Below are positions 51,113 to 64,000 of a stretch of DNA of 64,000 nt, one piece after another. The notes under the pieces are model-generated. The model saw only the letters and a program-made list of their open reading frames with translations, was not told the DNA's origin and made no database searches. The stretch is taken from contig CM045745.1 of NCBI GenBank assembly GCA_024760905.1, positions 13,796,282 through 13,860,281 on the forward strand. The letters run 5' to 3'. Each line of letters opens with the position of its first letter. Position 1 is the first letter of the stretch. A program made the position numbers and the translations under genes. This DNA comes from Plotosus lineatus (lineage: Eukaryota; Chordata; Actinopteri; Siluriformes; Plotosidae).

Positions 51113-52674
51113 CTACACCCCATACAATCCCTCAATCCCAGTCCTCCCTACTTACAGGAAAGGAGTATATATACATACAGCCCATTATCTGCATCTTTCA
51201 CTTCCTGGGGCGTGTTGGCACATGACAATGTTTTAAGAAGTAAGTAGATCCAGGTTCACCTTCCTTACGCTGAAAAACACATGAGGTCACTGTCTGTTTA
51301 ATGGAGGCATAGCAACTATTTCCCCGGATAACTGATTTATTAAATGTGATAAAAATCAGTATTGGTCAATTTGGGTATCTCTTTACGAAAGGTTAATTGA
51401 GGTACTTTAGTTAAATAATAACGTACCTGAACCTGCCCCTGGAAATGTACTGTATGGAATTCTGAGATACAAGAGTTCATCTTTCTTTGAGTATTCTCTG
51501 TAGAATTCATGAGTAAATGATTACTGTGTTATACATTTTCTAATTAGCATATTCACATCACAGAAAGAAGGTCCTGGGTTCAAGTCCTGGGCTCACCGAG
51601 GTTGTGGAATTTGCATGTTCTTCATGTGCTTGCACAGGTTTCTCCAGGTACTCCGGTTTCCTCCCACAGAACAAAATCATGCTCATTAGGCTAATTAGCT
51701 GTTTTAAATTGCCCCAGGAGTGCGTGAAAGTGTGAGTTGTCGTGTATGTGTTGGCCCTGCAATGGTCTGGTGAGCTGTTCAAAATGTGTCCCGCCTTCAT
51801 CCAGAGTTGGCTGAAAAAGGCTCCAGTCCTCCTGTATCTCTTGGCGGAATAAGCTGTTTGATAAATACAGGAATCAATGAATGAGTGAATGGACGAATAT
51901 TGTAGTTGTATTAACAAACTTATATCAGAAGAAAATATTTACTTTAAACAAGTTTAACTTTTACATGTTGGTTGAAGAATTGGCGTGCTCTTATCAGCTA
52001 CCTTCCGTCAAGACCTCAGAAAAGTGCAGCGACTGGACCTCTATTTTTCTTTATGTGAGTAAAACTCTTTTCCTAAGACCAAAGCATGTCAGCAGTCCTG
52101 CAGAAAGATGAAGTTTCTGCCACCAGGCCCCTGTTTGGGAGGAGAAATATGCCAGTGATCATGTTTCTTTGGCAGAACTGGTTGACATAGTAGCAAAGAA
52201 AACCAGGGGGAGTAAAGAAACTAAACAAAAGCTGGAATCACTGAAACCCACTGAGATGAAGAACTTAATAATAGTTTGTCATGTCTGTTCTTAAAACTGT
52301 CTAACATTAGAATTTTAATTGTTTGTATTCAATCTTTCTAAAGCCAAATAAGTAGTATTTAAAAGAAATAACCCAATAACTAAAATGTCGTTTTGCTCAC
52401 TGTTTCATTTGGTTACCACAGCTTCAGTATTGCAGAGTAGTTCTGAAAGTTTTGTTGTCAACTACTCACTAATCCTTGTTAAAGATTGATGTCTGGTTAT
52501 ACAATGTCCTCCCTGACTTCCCCGTGTGTTGATCTACTGCATATCCTGCACACAAATAACTGGGGATTAACACTTTTACCCAATAAAACTTCATCCAGAT
52601 AGTCCAGTCCTGCTAAGAAATCTTTTAAGACCAAGATTTTATGTCAGTTTCCTTTTGATGACTAACCATTCTCA

Positions 52675-52676
<2 letters not shown>
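50620..52676. other. Intergenic, one SINE C and a (CA)n tract
   Basis: Only SINE C (51540-51880) and a (CA)n tract at 51068-51106 were identified. No gene was recognised. Confidence 0.4.
51540..51880 (+). mobile_element. SINE C
   Basis: cacatcacagaaagaaggtc, actccggtttcctcccacag, gtgtgttggccctgcaatgg sequence, and a tail ending in gaatcaatgaatgag. Confidence 0.72.
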
Positions 52677-52710
<34 letters not shown>

Positions 52711-52712
52711 CA

Positions 52713-52993
52713 CAGTGGTTCCTCACTTTACGAAGTTAATCTGTTCCAGAGCCTTTTGCGTAAACTGCATTTTTCGTAAATTGAACCGCATTTTACATGT
52801 AAAACGCGTGAGTCGTTCCAAGGCTCCAAATACTACCCCTAAACCCTTTAAAAATTATAAAAGTATACCTTTTAAGACCTCCTTCTGCTTCAATATCATA
52901 CCGATGGTAGACAGGTTTGGCCATATTCCTTTAAGATATCACTCGAGCCCGTTTCTTCTACTCACTCGCACTGGAAATCACACGCGGGCGCGC

Positions 52994-53026
<33 letters not shown>

Positions 53027-53730
53027 TGTGCGCACATGTGTTGACCATGTCTTCTTAGCAAAGTTATAATCTTAAAAATGTTTATGGAAGGTTAAAAGCC
53101 TGAGTCAAGAAATAAAGCATAAAACAACAGTAACTCTGTCCTTTATACGAAAAGCATCATGGTAGCTTCAGCTCCATAATAGCCAATGGTAGGCAGCTAC
53201 GTCATCCCTCCTAGCCAATGGGAGACCAGCGGGGCGGGATGTTGGGAGATAGCCAATAAGAGGGAGCTGCATCATCCCTCCTAGCCAATTGGAGGCCAGC
53301 GGGGCAGGATGTTGGGAGATAGGCAATGGAAGATAGCTGTGTTATCACTCCTAGCCAATGGGAGGCCAGCAGGGCGGGATGTTGGGAGATACGCAATGGA
53401 AGGTAGCTGTGTCATCTCTCCTAGCCAATGGGAGGCCAGCGGGGCGGGATGTTGGGAGATAGGCAATGGAAGGTAGCTGTGTTATCCCTCCTAGCCAATG
53501 GGAGGCCAGCGGGTCGGGATGTTTGAACGTTATTGAGGGGAGAGCAGCTCATGCATTGTTTGAATGTTTGAATGGCGCATTTTAATATTTGAATGGCACA
53601 TTTGAATTTTTAAGATAGCGCTTTCGTAATGTGAACTTGTTTCGTATACAGAGACAAAAATTTTAGGAAAATGTGTTTCGTAACCTGCATTTTTCATTTG
53701 GTGAAACTTTCGTAAAATGAGCTACCACTG
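52713..53730 (-). mobile_element. Tigger/pogo-like element copy 6 with internal 70-bp tandem repeat
   Basis: Ends cagtggttcctcactttacg and cgtaaaatgagctaccactg. It holds a (GT)n tract near 52995-53026 and a 70-bp repeat array at 53172-53520. Confidence 0.85.
53172..53520. repeat. 70-bp tandem repeat, about five units, each with a CCAAT box
   Basis: Units start with ctagccaatg at 53211, 53281, 53351, 53421 and 53491. Each carries agccaatgggaggccagc and gcgggatgttgggagat. The spacing is exactly 70 bp. The array lies inside Tigger copy 6; other copies carry a single unit. Confidence 0.9.
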
Positions 53731-53738
53731 TGCATGTG

Positions 53739-53788
53739 TATATATATATATATAATATATATATATATATTTTTTTATATTGTGTGTG

Positions 53789-53868
<80 letters not shown>
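53739..53868. repeat. (TA)n microsatellite
   Basis: Two TA runs around a short (GT)n core, directly right of Tigger copy 6. Confidence 0.95.
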
Positions 53869-53871
<3 letters not shown>

Positions 53872-54168
53872 CTTACATTTTAGTTACATTCCAAATGGCC
53901 GAAAGTCAGGTGAAAAACTTAAGTTGTTACTGTACGTTCTAGTGATGTATGACCGTTCATACTGTACTATACAGCCATAAATACTATTACTGTATCTCAT
54001 AAAACACCCTTACATCAATTACCTATTATAAACATAACGTTGTAAAATAATATCAACATTAATTTCAAATAAATTAAATTCAACCAAAATAATTTAAAAT
54101 AAATAAACTTTAATCAAATTCACTTATTACCCCTGATTCTGATTACCACTATCACTAGTAGGCTTATG

Positions 54169-54230
<62 letters not shown>

Positions 54231-54234
54231 TTAC
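53869..54234. other. AT-rich intergenic DNA
   Basis: No coding sequence seen. Ends in a (TA)n tract at 54174-54222. Confidence 0.4.
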
Positions 54235-54372
54235 AAGGCTGCAAAGCAGTCAGCGTGTTTCTGCCCTGTGATGGCTTGGTAAGCTGTTTAGGGTGTATTC
54301 TGCCCTCGCCCGGAGTCGGCAGCCTCCCCACAACCCCAATTAAGAGTAAGCGGTTACAGAGAATGAATGAAT
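54235..54372 (+). mobile_element. SINE A L2-like tail fragment
   Basis: gcaaagcagtcagcgtgttt to agagtaagcggttacagaga, ending in gaatgaatga, between a (TA)n tract and MITE copy e. Confidence 0.65.
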
Positions 54373-54378
54373 ATATAA

Positions 54379-54606
54379 AGTGATCCCACGCTACTTTGTG
54401 CTTCAGTTCCTGCAGCTTCAGTACATCCCGGGTTTTTCAAAAATATTCATTGAAAAATAAAAAAATAAGAAAATTAAGGAAAAATAGAAGGAAAAGTTAA
54501 GGAAAATGCCACAAAACAAGGCCAATTATGCAAAAAAATAAACAAACAAATAAAAACAAAAACAACCAAACAAAACTACTTATATTTTTATGTAAGGTGC
54601 GCATCT

Positions 54607-54654
<48 letters not shown>

Positions 54655-54862
54655 TTATATTATATTTACATCTTATGCATCTTATGAATGTTTAGTTGTT
54701 ATTATAAGCATTTATAGTGTTGAATACGTATTTATTGATATTATATACACATATACATGTACGTATACGTCAGTCAGGGGATGGATCCTACTTCGCGGAA
54801 ATTGGCAGGTGTGGAGGGGGGTGTCTTGGTCCCCATTAACCGCGGAAAGTGAGGGATACCTA
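54379..54862 (+). mobile_element. Second TA-flanked MITE family, copy e
   Basis: Starts agtgatcccacgctacttt and ends cgcggaaagtgagggatacc. It contains a (GT)n tract at 54611-54651. Confidence 0.72.
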
Positions 54863-54875
54863 TACATACATATAT

Positions 54876-55386
54876 AGTGGTACCTCACCTTACGAAAGTC
54901 CCAACAAATTAAATATCCAGGTTAAGAAATGCATTTACCGAAAATTTCCGTCTCTGGATATGAAACAAATTCACGTTATGAAAGCGCCATCTCAAAAATT
55001 CAAACAATGCGTGAGTTGCTCTCCCATTGGCTATCTCCCAACATCCTGCCCCACTGGCCTCCCATTGGCCTCCTATTGGCCTCCCACACACACGTGTGCG
55101 CGTGTGATTCCCGGTGTGAGTGAAAAGAAGAAGCAGGCTAGTGGCATGCGGTTGAGTGATATCGCAAAGGAATATGGCCAAACTCGTCTACCATCGGTAC
55201 GATATTGAAGCAGAAGGAGGCCTTAAAAGGAATACTTTTGTCATTTTTAAACGATTTAGGGGTAGTATTGGGGGCCTTGGAACGAATCACGCGTTTTACA
55301 TGTAAAATGCCTTTCAACTTACGAAAAAATCCAGGTTTTGAAACCACTTTTGGAACAGATTCATTTCCCAAGGTGAGGTACCACTG
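54876..55386 (+). mobile_element. Tigger/pogo-like MITE copy 7
   Basis: Left end agtggtacctcaccttacg, right end aggtgaggtaccactg. The inside has the CCAAT stretch and the decayed HTH-coding segment. It abuts copy 8. Confidence 0.8.
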
Positions 55387-55388
55387 CA

Positions 55389-56011
55389 CAGTCAGCCCCC
55401 TACTTACGAAACCCCCTGTGTACGAAAACTCTGGGTTACGAAAAACATTTTCCTAAGTTTTCGTCCTCTATATACGAAAACACCCTCCTCTTACGAAAAG
55501 TGCCAAACGCGCCATTCAAAATTCAAATGAGACAATCAAAATCTCACACGATGCGTGAGTTGCTCTCTCATTGGCTGTCTCCCAATATCCCGCCCCACTG
55601 GCCTCCCATTGGCCTCCCATTGGCCAGGAGGGAGCTGAATCTCCGTAGTACTGCACCCATACAGCTTGTTTGTCACAACCGTGAAGGAGAGTTGAACAGG
55701 ACTGTTGCTTCTTTTGAGATCATTGCAGCGTTATATTTTGTTATCACCAAAACCCCTCGACAATAGGAACGATATTGAGGCAGAAGGAGACCTTAAAGCG
55801 GAAATACAGTGACGGAGGCGATTATTTCGGCACAATATTGAAGCATGACTAGAGTGCTCCATGAAACAAGACCTCCGATTTAATATTAAATTAGGACCTC
55901 TGATCTTTCAAACAGGTACTGTACTTCTGCTTTAAATACAACATCCTGTCCATTTAAACATTTAAATAGAATTGTTCCGTCAGCTGTGCGTTGCGTGTGT
56001 ATGTACTAGTA

Positions 56012-56045
<34 letters not shown>

Positions 56046-56162
56046 CCGATCTGTCAAGCAGAGAATGCGCTTTGAATTCCCCGCTTCAAAATGCTCAGGC
56101 GTCCTGTGTGTGGGCGGAGCCCGCCTTCAGCGGAGTGCACCACAATACACAAATGTCAGAGA

Positions 56163-56201
<39 letters not shown>

Positions 56202-56230
56202 ATAAAAAAGGTTTAATAATGGTTTAATTA
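55389..56230 (+). mobile_element. Tigger/pogo-like element copy 8, right end lost
   Basis: Left end cagtcagccccctacttacg. The inside matches copy 3 in reverse orientation, including a (GA)n tract at 56015-56041 and a (GT)n tract near 56166-56199. The right end is replaced by the RTE sequence starting near 56240. Confidence 0.75.
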
Positions 56231-56236
56231 ATAAAT

Positions 56237-56588
56237 ATGTCAATCTTCTTTTCCTTTTGGCTGTTCCCTTCAGGGGTCGCCACAGCAAATGATCTTCCTC
56301 CATCTCACCCTATCCTCTGCATCTTCTACTCTTACTCCAACTACCTTGATGTCCGCCTTCACCACATCCATAAATCTTTTCTTTGGTCTTCCTCTGGGCC
56401 TTCTGCCTGGTAGTTCCAACCTCAGCATCCTACTACCAATATACTCACTATCCCTCCTCTGTACATGTCCAAACCATCTCAATCTAGCCTCTCTGACTTT
56501 GTTTCCAAAACATCTTACATGTGCTGTCCCTCTGATGTACTCATTTCTGATCCTATCCATCCTTATTACTCCCCTCACCCCACCAACA

Positions 56589-56648
<60 letters not shown>

Positions 56649-58008
56649 AAGGTGCAAACCAGTGTCTCTCCCTCACGCCGGTCCCAAGCCCGGATAAATG
56701 CAGAGGATTGTGTCAGGAAGGGCATCCGGCGTAAAACAAATGCCAAATAAAATAGCCTCTCTGACTTTGTCTCCAAAACATCTTACATGGGCTGTCCCTC
56801 TGATGTACTCGTTTCTGATCCTATCCATCCTCGTTACTCCCAAAGAGAACCTCAACATTTTCATCTCTGCTACCTCCAACTCTGCCTCCTGTCTTTTCCC
56901 CAGGGCCACTGTTTCTAACCCATACAACATCGCTGGCCTCATCACCGTCTTGTACACTTTTCCCTTCATTCTTGCCGATACTCTCCTATCACACATCACA
57001 CCGGACACTTTTCTCCATCCATTCCAACCTGCCTGCACACACTTCTTCACCTCTTTTCCACACTCTCCATTGCTCTGGATTGTTGAGCCTAAGTACTTAA
57101 AATCCTCCACCTGCTTTATTTCTGCTTCCTGTAACCTCACCGTTCCTCTTGGGTCCTTGTCTTTCACACACATGTATTCTGTCTTACTGAGGCTAACCTT
57201 CATTCCCCTTCTTTCCAGGGCATACCTCCGCCTCTCTAGATTTTCCTCTACTTGTTTTCTGCTCTCACTATAGATCACAATGTCATCTGCAAACATCATA
57301 GTCCATGGAGATTCTTGTCTCACCTCGTCTGTCAGCCTGTCCATCACCATAGCAAACAAGAAGGGGCTGAGAGCTGACCCTTGATGCAGTCCCACCTCCA
57401 CTTTGAACTCTTCTGTCAAACCGACAGCACACCTCACCACTGTCTTACATCTCTCATACATGTCCTGCACCACTCTAACATACTTCTCTGCCACTCCAGA
57501 CTTCCTCATGCAATACCACAGTTCTTCTCTCGGCACCCTGTCATATGCTTTCTCCAGATCCACAAAGGCACAATGCAGCTCCCTCTGACCTTCTCTGAAC
57601 TTCTCTATTAACATCCTCAAAGCAAACACTGCATCTGTGGTGCTCTTTCATGGCATGAAACCAAACTGTTGTTCACAAATGCTGACCTCTGCCCTTAGTC
57701 TTGCTTCCACTATTCTTTCCCATAACTTCATTGTATGGCTCATCAACTTTATCCCTCTGTAGTTGCCACAACTCTGTACATCTCCCTTGTTCTTAAAAAT
57801 GGGCACAAGCACACTTCTCCTCCATTCCTCCAGCATCTGCTCACTTTCTAAGACCTTGTTGAATATTCTTGTCAGAAAATCTACTGCTACCTCCCCTGGA
57901 CACTTCCATACCTCCACCGGTATGTCATCAGGACCAACTGCCTTTCCACTCTTCATCCTCTTCAATGCCCTCCTCACTGCACCCTTACTAATCTTTGCAG
58001 TTCCTTTT
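56237..58008 (-). mobile_element. RTE LINE, rearranged reverse copy
   Basis: The long frame 57629-56673 covers reverse transcriptase (FVDLEKAYDRVPREELWYCM, MMFADDIVIYSE) and joins the upstream piece 57977-57648 with a stop between. At 56579-56753 it is broken by a (GT)n tract and a plus-strand RTE 5'-end segment (cacgccggtcccaagcccgg). About 85 bp of RTE coding sequence occurs on both sides of this break (56498-56578 and 56754-56840). The 3' part ends at 56240. Confidence 0.82.
56585..56646. repeat. (GT)n microsatellite in the RTE rearrangement
   Basis: Perfect GT run at the break of the reverse RTE copy. Confidence 0.95.
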
Positions 58009-58109
58009 CCTCAACGGTCAACGGCGAGCTGTTCAGGGTGTACCCAGTAACGGCTGAGATGGGGGCAACCTCTCCACAGCCCTAGTACAGAGGATTAGGC
58101 GGTGCCGGT

Positions 58110-59004
58110 GCAGCAAACGAGTGAATGGTGAGAAAAACATTATAAGCATTTATATAGAGAGATTGCATCTTTATTTGTACAAAAGTGTTTAATATTTCAC
58201 ATTTAAATACAATTTGTAAGCACAATTTCAGGAGAAACAAAAGACTACTGGAAATTTTTATCAACACTGACATCTACTGTTGAAGCACATGACTCAGAAA
58301 ATGACTAACTGCTTTTTCCTGCTCAATGAGGTGGTGAACTCTGAGCCTTTCCTAGAAGCAACACTTGTAAGACATTGCTTGTTTACACAATATGGGATGA
58401 ACATCTAGAGCAATGCACCACAGCTTAACCATATTTACAATGTAGAGTCTCCAGCCCACTTACCTCCATCTTCACTGACAGTATAAAGGTCTACAAACTG
58501 ATAGAATAAAATTCCGGGCTCCATGAACTCTCTCAACAAATACAACATCAATAACCACCTACACTAATGCTATTGGCAAATATATTAAGTGATACACGTA
58601 CTTCCACCAACTAATGTTGAGTATCTTTACATGTTTTAAACAATGGTGATATAGAAACATTTGTTAAAAATATACAGCAAAGTTGAAAAGAGTCTTTGAA
58701 TCTACAAAAGGAAGGGCAATCATCCCCCAAACCAAAACAAGAGTTAACGCTTTGCTCTGCTGCCAGAAACAGCACGGACACAATGCATGTCAAGTGGAGT
58801 GTAACATTCCAGGCATTTTCAGTGTACGCCGTAATTGCTTTCACTCGATGTTTGGCTGTGTGGTGCACATTTTGTGAATCTTTCCCACACCCAATTAGCA
58901 AATGAGGTTCAGTGTTCCTACTGGTGTTTTATCTTGTGAGGAACAGACCAGGAATCATTCTATCTGTCTGAAGGACTTTTTTTTTTTTTTTTTTGGTTTT
59001 GAGC
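58110..59004. other. 5' flank of the TGF-beta-like gene
   Basis: Apparently single-copy DNA with a poly(T) run at 58978-58994 just before the start codon. No clear TATA box. Small open frames in it look accidental. Confidence 0.4.
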
Positions 59005-63228
<4,224 letters not shown>

Positions 63229-63238
63229 TAATAAGTGA

Positions 63239-63244
63239 AATAAA
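63239..63244 (+). promoter_or_regulatory. Candidate polyadenylation signal of the TGF-beta-like gene
   Basis: AATAAA 10 nt after the stop codon. This would give a very short 3' UTR; a distal signal may be used instead. Confidence 0.35.
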
Positions 63245-64000
63245 ACTTTGATGTCAACTGAAATATGAAGTAGCCTGTTGGCACAGTGTGTGTAGATTAG
63301 AATTTCATTACCACACACAGCAAAAAAAAAAAAAAAAACTTTGGCACTGTGAGAATATAATCAAGAAAATAATTAAATATGAGTTATACATTACCTGACG
63401 TTGACTATCTGATTGAAAAGTGTTGCGAAAGATTTTTTGAGGTACTTGGATAGTGGTGGTTAATACCAATTATGAGTACAGTACTCAGTGCATGGGCTTT
63501 GTTTATGTTCTGGCCAAGTTAATGAATCTGAAGTCCGTACCAATTCTTTTATCAATGAGACGAATGTGCAATGTATTTGGTTACAAATCATAAGTGCTGA
63601 GATTCATCAAGTTGATAACTGGGGGCTGAATAATTTGTTAATATTTAATGTGAATGTTTCAAACTTCGAGACTTTATAAAATGCATATAAGTACAGTATT
63701 CCATAAATATTTTATAAAGCAATACTGTGTGCTTGTCAATACTCAACATATAACATTAAAATTGGCTGCAGAACTGCCCTTATCAGCATAACTACAATAT
63801 AGTTAAACACATTCATTACATATTGAAGTGTGAGAGGGAAAATGTTATCACAAATTTTGTGATCAAAGATGCAAATGATGCAATACAAAAATATTCAAAG
63901 AAACCATCTGCTTCTGAACGATCATTCGTTCCATCATTCATTTATTTGCCGAACCGCTTCATCCTACACAGTAAAATTCTTAAAGTAAAACTGAGTCTTT
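63245..64000. other. 3' flank of the TGF-beta-like gene
   Basis: AT-rich, no gene seen. A SINE tail-like piece (catttatttgccgaaccgct) lies at about 63937-63965. Confidence 0.4.

Noticed and set aside
53172..53520. CRISPR-like array (regular 70-bp spacing)
   Set aside because: The units are contiguous similar repeats without unique spacers, inside a vertebrate transposon.

Overview
The window looks like nuclear DNA of a ray-finned fish. It carries a large, intron-rich vertebrate gene, very many di-nucleotide microsatellites, several tRNA-derived SINE families, RTE-type LINEs and families of short inverted-repeat DNA transposons. No prokaryotic features are present. The species cannot be fixed from the sequence alone.

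Gene 1 (minus strand, 40015 down to 1268) is a complete frem1, encoding FRAS1-related extracellular matrix protein 1. I could chain 36 coding exons with consistent splice phases into 6522 coding bases (2173 residues), close to the length I recall for mammalian FREM1 (about 2180). The order is signal peptide, N-terminal region with an RGD, a long tract of CSPG repeats, one Calx-beta domain and a C-terminal C-type lectin domain. Most exons are small and separated by introns packed with repeats.

Gene 2 (plus strand, 59005 to 63228) is a short four-exon gene that I reconstruct as a secreted TGF-beta superfamily ligand of 365 residues. It has a signal peptide, a pro-domain, an RQQR processing site and a mature domain with six knot cysteines. 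The cysteine that normally links two subunits is replaced by His. Exon number, length and several motifs resemble Lefty, but it is very divergent and I do not assign a symbol. The two genes are divergent, about 19 kb apart.

The rest is mostly mobile DNA. SINE family A has a tRNA-like head and two alternative tails. One tail resembles an L2-type 3' end; the other resembles the two ends of the RTE LINE present here. SINE families B and C are also tRNA-derived. RTE copies lie at 41.4-44.4 kb (near full length, broken) and 56.2-58.0 kb (rearranged), with 3' fragments elsewhere. Two other non-LTR elements lie at 36.2-37.3 kb and 61.7-62.9 kb. A Tigger/pogo-like DNA transposon family (nine copies, one with a transposase N-terminal ORF at 33.1 kb), a second TA-flanked MITE family, hAT-like MITEs and other fragments fill the introns. 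Long (TA)n, (GT)n and (CT)n tracts are frequent. The 48.1-50.3 kb and 58.1-59.0 kb stretches look mostly single copy.
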